Below the pieces are notes generated by a model. It worked only from the letters and a program-made list of their open reading frames with translations. It was not told the origin of the DNA and did no database searches. From Vibrio mimicus (GTDB lineage: Bacteria > Pseudomonadota > Gammaproteobacteria > Enterobacterales > Vibrionaceae), in contig NZ_CP077425.1 in NCBI RefSeq assembly GCF_019048845.1, forward strand, positions 248,001 to 312,000: a stretch of 64,000 nucleotides of DNA, read 5' to 3'. The position numbers were made by a program, and so were the translations under genes. Positions 1 through 9,419 of the stretch are shown in pieces; position 1 is the first letter of the stretch; every line of letters starts with the position of its first letter.

Positions 1-1038
1 GAACCTCTGGTACTGATACTCAAAATCAACAAAGAGCAGATTGATGAAACCTATGCGAATGCCTATTGGTCATTGCTCACGCGAGCAATAACGGTACTCT
101 CTCTGCTCAGTATCATCGCAGCAGGCTTCGCCGCATGGAATATCAATCATTTAAAAAATAGCCTCGACAGTAAATTGGCGCGCGCTGCGATGGATGGAAT
201 GTCCGCAGTGGTAATCACAGACAAGAATAACCGCATTATCAAGGTTAATAATGAGTTTACTCGCCTTAGCGGCTACACCTTTAATGAAGTTAAGGGTAAA
301 CAGCCCTCAATATTTGCCTCAGGCCTACACAAAACTGAATTCTATTTGAACATGTGGCGTGCATTACAAGATGTAGGAGTATGGGAAGGCGAAGTGATCA
401 ACAAGCGTAAAGATGGTCAAAGCATCACTGAAATTTTACGCATTCAAAGCATCCGAGATGAGAAGAATGTTATTCAGTTTTACGTGGCTTCTTTTGTGGA
501 CATTTCTCACCGTAAGGCATTGGAAAATCGCCTACGCGAGTTAAGTGAAAAGGACTCCTTAACCGACTTATGGAATAGGCGTAAGTTTGATCAAACCATC
601 CATCTAGAGTGTGCTAAAGCTCGCCGCTACCCTGGCTTAGTACAAAGTTGTTTCGCCATTGTTGATATTGACCATTTTAAACGCATTAACGATAGGTTGG
701 GGCATGATGAAGGGGATCAAGTCTTGAGATCTGTCTCCGTGGCTATTCAATCTCAATTACGTGAATCTGATTTTGTCGCAAGAATTGGGGGGGAGGAGTT
801 CGCGGTTATTTTTCCTCATACTAATATTGAAGAAGCTGAAATTGTTCTTAACCGAGTACGCACCTATATCTCCCGCATTCATGATGATGGAGTCACCATC
901 AGTGGTGGTGTCACAGACATCTGCTCAAATCCCGACCAGACATATAAGCGAGCAGATCTCGCTTTGTATGAATCCAAATCCTCAGGCCGAAATCAAATTT
1001 CTATTTTGACTCATGCTGAAATGCACCACTTTGCATGA
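1..1038 (+). CDS. cdgD: Membrane PAS-GGDEF diguanylate cyclase, 5' end cut off by the window
   Basis: The reading frame is open from base 1, so the N-terminus, probably a periplasmic sensor, lies upstream. The visible part starts with the end of that region, then one membrane helix (about 78-145), a PAS domain (about 190-500) and a C-terminal GGDEF domain. The signature is GGEEF at 787-801, preceded five residues upstream by RESD, an RxxD inhibitory site. It should therefore make c-di-GMP and be feedback-inhibited. Order next to a second glgC matches VCA0697 (CdgD) from memory; the symbol rests on that recall. The TTG at 73 is not the true start because the frame continues upstream through coding-like sequence. 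Confidence 0.9.
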   Translation, partial: EPLVLILKINKEQIDETYANAYWSLLTRAITVLSLLSIIAAGFAAWNINHLKNSLDSKLARAAMDGMSAVVITDKNNRIIKVNNEFTRLSGYTFNEVKGKQPSIFASGLHKTEFYLNMWRALQDVGVWEGEVINKRKDGQSITEILRIQSIRDEKNVIQFYVASFVDISHRKALENRLRELSEKDSLTDLWNRRKFDQTIHLECAKARRYPGLVQSCFAIVDIDHFKRINDRLGHDEGDQVLRSVSVAIQSQLRESDFVARIGGEEFAVIFPHTNIEEAEIVLNRVRTYISRIHDDGVTISGGVTDICSNPDQTYKRADLALYESKSSGRNQISILTHAEMHHFA

Positions 1039-1240
1039 TGAAAATCTCTTTTTTATGCCTGAATAATTAAGAGCAAGTTCACAGCTTGCGTGGATAGCGA
1101 GTCTGTGTTTGTCATTCTATTGTCATCTCTTCATCGAACTCGTGCTTCTTGTACTACGCTTCATACATTCGTATTAGATCGCCTTTTCATTCATCGTGTA
1201 CGCAATTTTTTGTCAAAAATGCAATTTCGGGAGATAAATT

Positions 1241-2464
1241 ATGCAGGACACCTTAGCCGTTATTTTGGCTGGAGGCATGGGCTCTCGGCTCTCACCACTC
1301 ACCGATGACAGAGCCAAACCCGCCGTTCCTTTTGGCGGGAAATATCGAATTATTGATTTTACCTTAACCAATTGCCTGCACTCAGGTCTACGGCGCATCT
1401 TGGTGTTAACCCAATACAAATCCCATTCTTTGCACAAGCATCTGCGTAATGGTTGGTCTATTTTCAACCCCGAACTGGGTGAATTCATCACCGTTGTTCC
1501 GCCACAAATGCGCAAAGGAGGAAAATGGTACGAAGGAACAGCCGATGCGCTATTTCATAATATGTGGCTACTGGCACGTAGTGATGCCAAATACGTGGTG
1601 GTTTTATCTGGTGATCATATTTATCGTATGGACTATGCCGCCATGCTTGAAGTGCATATTGAGAAAAATGCAACACTCACTATTGCTTGTATGGAGGTAG
1701 CACAACATGAGGCTTCTGCATTTGGTGTAATGGCAATTGATGAAGAATCTCGCATTACCTGTTTTGTTGAGAAACCTCGTGACCCACCTTGCATTCCACA
1801 CAAACCAGATCGCAGCTTAGCTTCCATGGGCATCTATATCTTCAATATGGATGTATTACAGCAAGCATTAAAAGTCGATGCCGAAAACGAACAGTCAACT
1901 CATGATTTTGGTAGTGATCTCATTCCTAAGCTGATTGAGACTGGCAGTGTGTATGCTTACGCATTTTGTTCGGGTAAAGGTCGCGTTGCTCGCGACTGCT
2001 ACTGGAGGGATGTGGGAACCATCGACTCCTTTTATGATGCCAACATGGATTTATTACAGCCTGTTCCCCCCATGAATTTGTATCAAAAAAACTGGGCGAT
2101 CCGCACTTATGAGCAGCAGTACCCACCGGCAAGAACGGTTTCCTCTGCCACGGGTAATGAAGGAATCTTTATTAATTCGATTATTGCCAACGGTGTCATC
2201 AATTCTGGGGGTTCGGTACAACACTCCATCATTTCTTCGAATGTGCGCATCAATGATTCGGCGCTGATTGTCGATAGTATTTTGTTTGATGATGTTGAAG
2301 TGGGCGAAGGTTGTAAGCTAGTACATTGTATTATTGATAAGCACGTGAAGATTCCACCCTACACTGAAATTGGCCTTAATTCGATTGAGGATTCAAAACG
2401 CTTTCATATTTCAGAACGAGGTGTTGTTGTCGTACCTGAAAGCTACCAATTTTTTAGTGAGTAG
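1241..2464 (+). CDS. glgC: Glucose-1-phosphate adenylyltransferase (ADP-glucose pyrophosphorylase)
   Basis: Makes ADP-glucose from glucose-1-phosphate and ATP, the committed step of bacterial glycogen synthesis, in the cytoplasm. The 407-residue protein has the N-terminal nucleotide-binding signature (AGGMGSRL, then [15 protein letters not shown]), GTADALFHN, and the catalytic-region [13 protein letters not shown]. The C-terminal third has the repeating isoleucine/valine pattern of a left-handed beta-helix. Length is slightly under the usual 420-430. The ATG follows a GGGAG ribosome site. No other glg gene is adjacent, so this is a stand-alone copy; V. cholerae is known to carry two glgC genes. 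A strong terminator follows. Confidence 0.95.
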   Translation: MQDTLAVILAGGMGSRLSPLTDDRAKPAVPFGGKYRIIDFTLTNCLHSGLRRILVLTQYKSHSLHKHLRNGWSIFNPELGEFITVVPPQMRKGGKWYEGTADALFHNMWLLARSDAKYVVVLSGDHIYRMDYAAMLEVHIEKNATLTIACMEVAQHEASAFGVMAIDEESRITCFVEKPRDPPCIPHKPDRSLASMGIYIFNMDVLQQALKVDAENEQSTHDFGSDLIPKLIETGSVYAYAFCSGKGRVARDCYWRDVGTIDSFYDANMDLLQPVPPMNLYQKNWAIRTYEQQYPPARTVSSATGNEGIFINSIIANGVINSGGSVQHSIISSNVRINDSALIVDSILFDDVEVGEGCKLVHCIIDKHVKIPPYTEIGLNSIEDSKRFHISERGVVVVPESYQFFSE

Positions 2465-2546
2465 AAGTGAGCATTGAGACGTAATGTAAAATCATCAAAT
2501 ACAAAGCCCACCAATCTCCACTCTCATAGTGCCCAGCGCTTTTCTA

Positions 2547-2582
2547 AATAAGAAACCCCGCAAAGCGGGGTTTCTTATTATA
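2547..2582. terminator. Bidirectional terminator between glgC and the chitodextrinase gene
   Basis: A perfect 15-bp stem (2547-2561 with 2565-2579) with an AAA loop, GC-rich next to the loop, with T-rich 3' arms on both strands. It sits between two convergent genes and should end both transcripts. Confidence 0.9.
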
Positions 2583-2599
2583 TTATCGGATTTGGTCAC

Positions 2600-5500
2600 T
2601 TACGCCTGAGGGCAAGTCACTTCTTTCCAGAACCAGTTAGTCTGTGTTGGTGTTTCCCATGAGCCTGGAGGATTTTGAGCTACGAAACATTTTCCGTTGT
2701 AAGTGACTGTATCACCTACTTTTACTGTTGTCGCTCCAGGAACCCATTGAATCACCGTACCTGTTGAACCACCTCCAGTATTACCTCCGGTATTGCCCCC
2801 TGTATTACCACCCGCGGAAAGATCTGCTACTGGTAAATCAGGCTGTTCAAAGGTGAATGCATATTCAACGTTGTTGATCTTCACTGAGTAGTTCGCAGGC
2901 CCTGAAATTGGCAGGTAGTACACCATATCCAATTCATAGCTTGCCCCTGCAGGAAGTGACTTCCAAGCGGGTAGAGAGAACGCAACACGGTGCATTGTGC
3001 CGTCTAAGCCGCCGATGTTGTTGGCTCGTGTATGACCCGATGCAATCACTTTTAAGCCGCCGCCCGATTGATCCTTCGCGTTATCCGGAGCTGAAACAGG
3101 AATATCGAACTGGAATTCTGTACCTCCAGGTATATCAACACCTGTATTGTTCGTGAAGGTAATCTTCGGATTGATTGGGTAGTTTTGGTCACCGACTTTG
3201 AAGCCACCGACTTTCACCGCAATATTCACCGCTTCAGCAGGGATTGCGCCCGTTGCCACCTTGTTACCATAAGGCGTGGCGACTTTGAACTTGTCGTAGA
3301 TGGCTTTGGTCATGGTATTACCCATGTGGTACTCACCTTTACCGGTGGCACACGCTTGCTCAGAAGGATCCACTGAGGTGCGCTTGCCGTTGGCATCAAG
3401 GTTGTAACAGCTATAGTCACCCGCCAACTCCCAGAACATGATACCGCCAATCTCTTTGTCGATAACGTAATCGGCTTTCACATCAATTGACTGTTTATCT
3501 TCGGTCGACAAGAACACTTTCTTCTCTGCGTTCCACAACCAAGGAGCCACGGCCACACTGTCATAATTGCGTACATAAGTGCCAATCAGCGGTGTGGTGG
3601 TTGGATCGAGCTTGTAAGCCGCGGCGTATGAACCCCAAATGCCTTTTTCTAGGTTCTTTGCATGCCACATTGGGTTAGAGCCTGCGCCCATTTCGTCACC
3701 TGCAGCGTTAACGTCATGCCACATGTTGTCGATACCGGTTGCACCGTGACCACAGTTGTTTTTCTCCCCTTCACCAGTACCCGGTGCACAGAGATTTTGG
3801 TTCGGCAGTGCCGCTCGGCCCCAGAGTCCATTCTCACCACCGGTGACACCTTGCCAACCGCGGGTATAGTAAGGCACACCAATGTTGATACGACCTGCAG
3901 GCATTGAGCCGCGGAAGTAGTGATATGCCCAGTCCGTATTCAGGTAACCGATACCACCGTATTGCGCTGTACCGTAAACGTTCCACTGCGCCAATTCAGA
4001 GTCTTTACCTGTATCGTACAGGGCTGCGTTGTGACCAACGTGATCGTTCCACGCACCATGCAAGTCGTAAGACATGATATTGACATAGTCGAGGTACTTG
4101 GTGACATCGAAGGTTTCCATACCACGTAGCAGGTAACCTGAAGATGGTGCAGCGATAGTCAGCATGTAGTGATGGCCATCTTGTACTGAAGCGCGGTCCA
4201 GTTTGTCACGTAGAACACGCATCAACTCTTGGTAAGAAGCCCACAGATAAGCACGACGTGGCTCCATCAGCGCTTTGTCATCTGGGTTTCCAGCGCCCGC
4301 CATTGAGGTTGGGTATTCGTAATCGATATCCACACCATCGAACTTGTACTTACGGATCATCTCAACCGCGGATGCCGCGAATTTTTCAATCGCTGCGTGA
4401 TTGATTGAGCCATCAGCGTTAGTGGTCATGGTGTAGAAACCACCATCAGCAACACGATTGCCGTTAGCGTCAAAGTGACCGCCGGTTTCAGCCCATCCAC
4501 CGATAGAAATCAGGGTTTTCACGCCGTATTTCTGTTTGTAAGTTGCCAGAGCACCAAAGTGGCCTTTAAAACCTAGCGTTGGATCAATTTCAACCCCTGG
4601 CCACTCTTTACCAACGGCCGCGTTGTTTGGATCGTTCACATCACCGATGTTCACTTTGCCATCAGAGCCAATACTCACAAACGCATAGTTAATGTGAGTT
4701 AGTTGCTCCCAAGGAATGTCTTTGACCAAGTAAGCGGCTTGTGGGTCATCCCCAGATCGCCAGCTAGTGAAGTAGCCGATCACACGGCGTGGATGATCTA
4801 CACCCATTTTCTCACGGCCATCTTCATCGTAAATCGTACAATATGGAACTTGTACGCCTTCGGTTTGATACAGACCATCAGGACGGCAGCTTGCTACAGG
4901 AGCAACACCATTAACGACCAAAGTTGCTAATGCAGAATCGGTGGTAGCCCCCAAGTTGTCGGTGGCTCGTGCATAGACCGCTAATGAACCGGCTTTGGTT
5001 GTGGTGTAGTTAAGTGTGTAAGGTGCTTTTGCCGATGTGCCGACGAGCGCACCACCAACATAAAAATCAACTTTAGCCACTGAGCCATCCGCATCAGCAG
5101 CATCCGCAGTGAGGGTTACTACCGTGCCCACATCCACTTTGGCGGCAGACAGAGCAACAGCAACAGTTGGGGCTTGATTCACGGGACCTGTGACCTCAGT
5201 TACCGTCAGTGTCACAGCATTTTTCGTGCTCACGGCACCTTTGTCATCAAAGGCTACCGCGCTAAATTCATGTGCACCTTTAGTCGCTGTCCAAGTTGCG
5301 GAATAAGGCGCTTTGGTGGCTTGACCAACCAATACACCATCTACTGAAAACTCAACACGAGCCACAGTGCCATCCGCATCCGCAGCATTAGCCGCTAGTG
5401 TCACCACATCCCCCACTTTGACTTGTGCTGTTGCAAGAGGTGCGGTCAAGGTTACGCTTGGTGCTTGGTTTGTTCCACCGGATGTGGTGCAAGAATCAAG

Positions 5501-5746
5501 CAGTTTCCATTGGGCATAGTTGCCAGAAAAGGTTTCAGGATCGTTGTTTTGAGTCCAGTAGTTGGCTTGGTAAGCATTGCCCTTGTGCTGCACTTTGGCA
5601 CCACCGGTGTACACCGCTGACGATTGCCATTCAGGTAACGCCGAGCAATCTACCGCAGCATAGCTGCTAAAAGCCATTAAACATGAAGCGGTTAAAGTGC
5701 TTAATGTAAAAACACTCTTCCCTGCTTTTCCTTCGAGTACACGCAT
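2600..5746 (-). CDS. Secreted GH18 chitodextrinase/chitinase with two chitin-binding modules
   Basis: Endo-cleaves chitin oligosaccharides. The 1048-residue protein has a signal peptide (about 1-30), a CBM5/12-type module (about 33-86; aromatic pattern plus two cysteines), two Ig/PKD-like beta domains (about 95-184 and 190-278), and a GH18 catalytic domain (about 320-800). The latter has SIGG at 414-417 and DGVDIDYE at 470-477, with E477 the expected acid catalyst. A beta-sandwich domain follows, then a Gly/Asn/Thr linker of GGNT repeats and a second CBM5/12 module at the extreme C-terminus. Length and architecture match the V. furnissii EndoI chitodextrinase family and VCA0700. It may be periplasmic or secreted. 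It is transcribed alone; any chitin-response control would lie in the upstream AT-rich region. Confidence 0.93.
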   Translation of the reverse strand: MRVLEGKAGKSVFTLSTLTASCLMAFSSYAAVDCSALPEWQSSAVYTGGAKVQHKGNAYQANYWTQNNDPETFSGNYAQWKLLDSCTTSGGTNQAPSVTLTAPLATAQVKVGDVVTLAANAADADGTVARVEFSVDGVLVGQATKAPYSATWTATKGAHEFSAVAFDDKGAVSTKNAVTLTVTEVTGPVNQAPTVAVALSAAKVDVGTVVTLTADAADADGSVAKVDFYVGGALVGTSAKAPYTLNYTTTKAGSLAVYARATDNLGATTDSALATLVVNGVAPVASCRPDGLYQTEGVQVPYCTIYDEDGREKMGVDHPRRVIGYFTSWRSGDDPQAAYLVKDIPWEQLTHINYAFVSIGSDGKVNIGDVNDPNNAAVGKEWPGVEIDPTLGFKGHFGALATYKQKYGVKTLISIGGWAETGGHFDANGNRVADGGFYTMTTNADGSINHAAIEKFAASAVEMIRKYKFDGVDIDYEYPTSMAGAGNPDDKALMEPRRAYLWASYQELMRVLRDKLDRASVQDGHHYMLTIAAPSSGYLLRGMETFDVTKYLDYVNIMSYDLHGAWNDHVGHNAALYDTGKDSELAQWNVYGTAQYGGIGYLNTDWAYHYFRGSMPAGRINIGVPYYTRGWQGVTGGENGLWGRAALPNQNLCAPGTGEGEKNNCGHGATGIDNMWHDVNAAGDEMGAGSNPMWHAKNLEKGIWGSYAAAYKLDPTTTPLIGTYVRNYDSVAVAPWLWNAEKKVFLSTEDKQSIDVKADYVIDKEIGGIMFWELAGDYSCYNLDANGKRTSVDPSEQACATGKGEYHMGNTMTKAIYDKFKVATPYGNKVATGAIPAEAVNIAVKVGGFKVGDQNYPINPKITFTNNTGVDIPGGTEFQFDIPVSAPDNAKDQSGGGLKVIASGHTRANNIGGLDGTMHRVAFSLPAWKSLPAGASYELDMVYYLPISGPANYSVKINNVEYAFTFEQPDLPVADLSAGGNTGGNTGGNTGGGSTGTVIQWVPGATTVKVGDTVTYNGKCFVAQNPPGSWETPTQTNWFWKEVTCPQA

Positions 5747-6268
5747 TTTTGTTCTTCCCTTAAGTTATTGTTTCAATAATTAAATAAAACCACGTCGACA
5801 TGGGTTCACTTAAATTCTTGTGTAAAACAACTTTAGAATAGCGGGATAATTTGGCACTCAGAAAAGTGTGAATTTTAATAATGACTCGCAAATGAGTGTC
5901 TGCTTTATGCAACTCACTCATGGTTATTTTGTATCGATAACTAATTATTTATTAATTTTTGCCTCAAAAAAAATCCTCGTTTTTCAGAACAAAATACGGT
6001 GTTAAACAAATTTTTTGTGACAATTATTCCTAATATGGACCTCAAGCCTACAACTATCCTTTATGTTACAAAAGAGTAAATTATCATCTACTTACCTCCC
6101 TCTTTTACATCTCTTTCCCTATTTATTGCTCATTTCACTACTTGAGACACAAAAATCACCTCTCAAATGACCTATTTTGCACAACACATACGTAATAGCA
6201 TTCACAATAAACCCGAGTCTCTGGCATTGCTATTGCCAAGAAATAACCATACCCATGAGGTGAGTAAG
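5747..6268. promoter_or_regulatory. AT-rich divergent promoter region, chitodextrinase / alcohol dehydrogenase
   Basis: About 520 bases without a convincing gene. The sequence is AT-rich, with a 7-bp inverted repeat (ATGAGTG at 5892-5898, CACTCAT at 5915-5921) and no clear operator that I can name. An open frame upstream of 6269 in the dehydrogenase frame (ATG at 6167) is not used in my call because the residues it adds lie outside the conserved start of the family. Confidence 0.5.
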
Positions 6269-7417
6269 ATGCATTTTAGCTACGTAAACCCAACCAAGAT
6301 CCTTTTTGGTCAGGGGCAAATCGACAGCATTCGCCGAGAAATAGCAAAAGATAAAAAAATATTGCTGCTGTACGGTGGTGGATCAATCAAACGTAATGGC
6401 GTTTATGAGCAAGTCGTTCAAGCATTGGGCGAACATGTGTGGGTCGAGTTTTCAGGCGTTGAACCTAATCCAACGAAAGAAACATTGGATAGAGCGGTAG
6501 AAATGGTTAAGAACCAGCAGATCGACTTTATTCTCGCTGTAGGAGGTGGTTCGGTCATTGATGGTTCGAAATATGTGGCCGCCGCTGCGTATTATGAAGG
6601 AGATGGCTGGGATATTTTGACAGGGCAACACACTGTGCAACAAGCAACACCGATCGGTGCGATTTTGACTCTGCCTGCAACCGGCTCTGAATCTAATACT
6701 GGTGCGGTGATCACCAAAGCGGAAACCCAAGATAAATTGGCGTTTCTCTCTCCCGCCGTTCAGCCACGCTTTGCGGTACTCGACCCTGATGTGATGAAAA
6801 GTTTACCTGAACGCCAACTGGTGAATGGTTTAGTCGATGCTTGGGTGCACGTCTGTGAACAGTATTTAACTCTACCTACTCAAGCCATGGTGCAAGAAGG
6901 CTATGCCGAAGTGCTGCTGAGAAACCTGTTAACCCTTGGCGCAGAGTTTACGAATCGAGACAATGATGCATGGCGAGCCAATCTGATGTGGACTGCCAAC
7001 CAGGCTTTGAATGGTTTGATTGGTACTGGAGTGCCTCAAGATTGGGCAACGCATATGATCGGCCATGAGCTGACTGCATTATGGCATGTAGACCACGCTC
7101 GTTCGCTAGCAATTGTGCAACCTTGGCTGCTACGCAATCAACTGGAGCACAAAAAAGCCAAACTCGAACAGATGGGCAAAAATGTGTTTGGGTTACCACA
7201 AACCGATGATTTAGCGGAAAAAACCATTGCTGCCATTGAAGCCTTTTACCACCAACTGAATGTTGCGACCCAATTTGGTGAACACGGTATGGAAAAAGAT
7301 GCAGCAGTAGATGCAGTGCTACAGCAGTTAACGGCTCACGGTATGCTCAAACTTGGCGAGCAAGGTAGTATTACCTTGCAAGAATCGCGCAAAATCCTTG
7401 AACACGCTTTGTCTTGA
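6269..7417 (+). CDS. Iron-containing alcohol dehydrogenase / YqhD-like aldehyde reductase
   Basis: A 382-residue group III metal-dependent dehydrogenase, expected to reduce aldehydes with NAD(P)H in the cytoplasm. The N-terminus (PTKILFGQGQ, then LLLYGGGSIKRNG) and GGGSVIDGSK are the nucleotide-binding signatures typical of the YqhD/butanol-dehydrogenase branch. Metal ligands are visible as Asp and His in LVDAWVHVCEQ and two His in MIGHELTALWHVDHARS. ATG 6269 was chosen over ATG 6167 because the family starts with this MHFSYVNPTK-like segment and AGGTGA lies just upstream. The physiological substrate cannot be read from sequence; aldehyde detoxification is a reasonable inference. Confidence 0.88.
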   Translation: MHFSYVNPTKILFGQGQIDSIRREIAKDKKILLLYGGGSIKRNGVYEQVVQALGEHVWVEFSGVEPNPTKETLDRAVEMVKNQQIDFILAVGGGSVIDGSKYVAAAAYYEGDGWDILTGQHTVQQATPIGAILTLPATGSESNTGAVITKAETQDKLAFLSPAVQPRFAVLDPDVMKSLPERQLVNGLVDAWVHVCEQYLTLPTQAMVQEGYAEVLLRNLLTLGAEFTNRDNDAWRANLMWTANQALNGLIGTGVPQDWATHMIGHELTALWHVDHARSLAIVQPWLLRNQLEHKKAKLEQMGKNVFGLPQTDDLAEKTIAAIEAFYHQLNVATQFGEHGMEKDAAVDAVLQQLTAHGMLKLGEQGSITLQESRKILEHALS

Positions 7418-7472
7418 GTCTAAATCAAACAGCACTACTGACTAACGGATAAATCCTGTTACACTCTTATTG

Positions 7473-7510
7473 CACGCCAATCCAATATGGATGGCGTGTT
7501 TATTTTTGTT
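7473..7510 (+). terminator. Terminator after the alcohol dehydrogenase gene
   Basis: An inverted repeat (CACGCCAATCC / GGATGGCGTG, one bulge) around an AATAT-type loop is followed by a T-rich tract. It lies 55 bases after the stop codon. Confidence 0.75.
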
Positions 7511-7524
7511 GTTTTTATGGATAC

Positions 7525-8160
7525 GTGAGTTCGGATAGATTTATGTGGCTGTTGATTATTGCTCTCTGTGCTGTTCACTTAATCGCGATTGATCGCGGTC
7601 CACGCTGGATTTTTTATTTCTCTAAACCTACCCCTATCCTACTGATGGCATTAACTATTGCCGTCTGCCCTAGCCCTTTATCTGAGTTTGCTGGGTGGGT
7701 TGTCGCAGGCTTGCTGCTCTCTGCAATCGGCGACATTCTGCTGATGCATCCAAAAGATAAATTTGTCTCCGGTTTGCTAGTATTTCTGTTCGCACATATC
7801 GCCTATACCTTAGGTTTTGCTACTACCATCACCGAATTGACATGGTGGCCAATCGCCATTTGGTCTGCATTGGGCGTGATCGCATTTTTACTGTTGTTGC
7901 CCAATCTTGGCAAAATGGCATTCCCAGTTGCTGGATATATCGTAGTCATCGTATTGATGACATGCGCAGCAACGGAATACTGGCTTGGATACAACAACAG
8001 TGCCTCACGCCTTGCTCTGATGGGTGCGGCGATGTTTATGCTTTCTGATTTGGTGCTAGCCATTGACCGATTTCGCTCTTCATCACAGTTTTCGCGACAT
8101 GTCGTGATGTTCACCTACTACAGCGCACAGGCTTTGCTCACGTTGTCAGTGATCCCCTAA
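7525..8160 (+). CDS. YhhN/TMEM86-family membrane protein (lysoplasmalogenase-like)
   Basis: A 211-residue integral membrane protein with seven to eight hydrophobic segments spread over its length. It has family-typical patterns KPTPILLMAL (about 31-40), SAIGDILLMHP (about 71-81) and the C-terminal LSDLVLAIDRF. Characterised relatives hydrolyse lysoplasmalogens; the bacterial substrate is uncertain. The start is GTG 7525 (weak ribosome site), with ATG 7543 as alternative. The last four bases overlap the end of convergent pgtA, so the two mRNAs are complementary at their 3' ends unless they stop early. Confidence 0.8.
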   Translation: MSSDRFMWLLIIALCAVHLIAIDRGPRWIFYFSKPTPILLMALTIAVCPSPLSEFAGWVVAGLLLSAIGDILLMHPKDKFVSGLLVFLFAHIAYTLGFATTITELTWWPIAIWSALGVIAFLLLLPNLGKMAFPVAGYIVVIVLMTCAATEYWLGYNNSASRLALMGAAMFMLSDLVLAIDRFRSSSQFSRHVVMFTYYSAQALLTLSVIP

Positions 8161-9419
8161 CCGCGAGCTTTAAACGCATCTTTTTCAAGACCATGCTTTT
8201 TCATTCTCAGATAGAGCTTTTTACGCGGCACTTGTAGGTAGTTCGCGGCATCGGCTACGCGGCCAGAAAACAGAAACAGCGCATCTTCAATCACTTGCTT
8301 TTCGTAATCGTCCACCAGCTCATCCAATGGAGAGAGCATCTCTTCTTGATTGTAGAGACGCTCTTTGCCCGCCAGTTTTACAATACCGATCGCGTACAGT
8401 TCCGCCACATTACGCAGCTCACGCACATTCCCCGGCCATTGGTGAGCGCGCAACAAGGCAAGATAATGCGGTTCAACATTGGGCATAGGTTTGCCCAGCT
8501 TGTAGCAGCTCTGTTTTAGGAAGTAATGGAACAGCGCCGCAATATCATCTGGTCGTTGACGCAGTAATGGCACATCGATCTGCCCTTGATTCAGTAGATA
8601 ATAAAGCTCAGGTAACAACTGGTTTTGTGCAATCAGTTGTTCCGGTTGTTGGTCAATCACCGCAATCACTCGCGTTCTTGGACGGTTTAATCGCTCTTGG
8701 TTAAGAAGACTTTGTACCAAAGTGCGCTGTACTTCTTCCGAGAGCAACTCAATATGGTCAATGAGTAAGGTTCCCCCTGCACTTTCCTGTACCTTAGGTT
8801 CAAGCATACTCCACTCGGTTTTTGCCGAAGCCACTAACTCAACCAAGGGCAAGTGGCCGTTATTGATGGTTAGCTGATGGATAAGGTAGGCGATGGTGTG
8901 CCGCCCACAACCCGACTCTCCCACAATCACCACATGGCGATTCAATAGTGCATATTGCGCAACATGGGAGCGAATTTGCTCCATTTGTGCTGATTTCCCG
9001 ACTAATTCACGTTTCACCGAACGGGATAACAGCAGCTTTTGTTCAATGAATGAACGACGCAACTCAAGATGTTGCTTGATCAACGTGAGCAATTGCGGAG
9101 GATTGATCGGTTTTTCGAGGAAATCACACGCGCCCATTTTGACTGCTTCCACCGCCATCGGGATATCACCGTGCCCCGTGATCACGATGACCGGAATTTT
9201 GTCGTCTACGGCTTTGATCTGCTTGAGCAATTCCATGCCATGCAGTTGAGGCATATACATATCCAGCAGCACCACACCATTCCAATCGGGTTGGATGTAG
9301 CTCATGGCTTGAGTGGGATCGATCACCGCTTTGGCGGTCAACCCCGCTATCGACATCAAATGTAGATAGGAATCCAACACATCCTGATCGTCATCAATCA
9401 GCAGTACGGTACTTTTCAT
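8157..9419 (-). CDS. pgtA: PgtA response regulator, degenerate NtrC-type
   Basis: Regulator of phosphoglycerate uptake, by homology to the Salmonella Pgt system. The 420-residue protein has a receiver domain (1-120, phospho-acceptor D53 in LLDMYMP), an AAA+-like central domain (about 138-330) and a C-terminal Fis-type helix-turn-helix. The central domain is broken as a sigma-54 ATPase. The Walker A segment reads GESGCGRHT (167-175), with Arg for the catalytic Lys. The GAFTGA loop is absent. Walker B ends in DH (221-222) instead of DE. It probably acts without sigma-54 remodelling. ATG 9419 lies inside the end of pgtB (26-base overlap), so translation is probably coupled. An upstream in-frame start would only add a non-conserved tail. 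Confidence 0.88.
   Translation of the reverse strand: MKSTVLLIDDDQDVLDSYLHLMSIAGLTAKAVIDPTQAMSYIQPDWNGVVLLDMYMPQLHGMELLKQIKAVDDKIPVIVITGHGDIPMAVEAVKMGACDFLEKPINPPQLLTLIKQHLELRRSFIEQKLLLSRSVKRELVGKSAQMEQIRSHVAQYALLNRHVVIVGESGCGRHTIAYLIHQLTINNGHLPLVELVASAKTEWSMLEPKVQESAGGTLLIDHIELLSEEVQRTLVQSLLNQERLNRPRTRVIAVIDQQPEQLIAQNQLLPELYYLLNQGQIDVPLLRQRPDDIAALFHYFLKQSCYKLGKPMPNVEPHYLALLRAHQWPGNVRELRNVAELYAIGIVKLAGKERLYNQEEMLSPLDELVDDYEKQVIEDALFLFSGRVADAANYLQVPRKKLYLRMKKHGLEKDAFKARG

Noticed and set aside
1090..1308. A 72-codon open frame between the GGDEF gene and glgC
   Set aside because: It runs into glgC in another frame, has no ribosome site, and its product (many Leu/His/Arg/Thr) does not look like a real protein.
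2776..2815. Short tandem repeat that could be taken for a small CRISPR or minisatellite
   Set aside because: It is in frame and encodes the GGNT linker; repeat units are 12 bases with no spacers.
2908..5670. Several open frames on the + strand inside the chitodextrinase gene
   Set aside because: All are shadows of the long minus-strand gene, with no ribosome sites or recognisable products.
6167..6268. N-terminal extension of the alcohol dehydrogenase from ATG 6167
   Set aside because: The added residues are outside the conserved start of the family, and AGGTGA favours ATG 6269.
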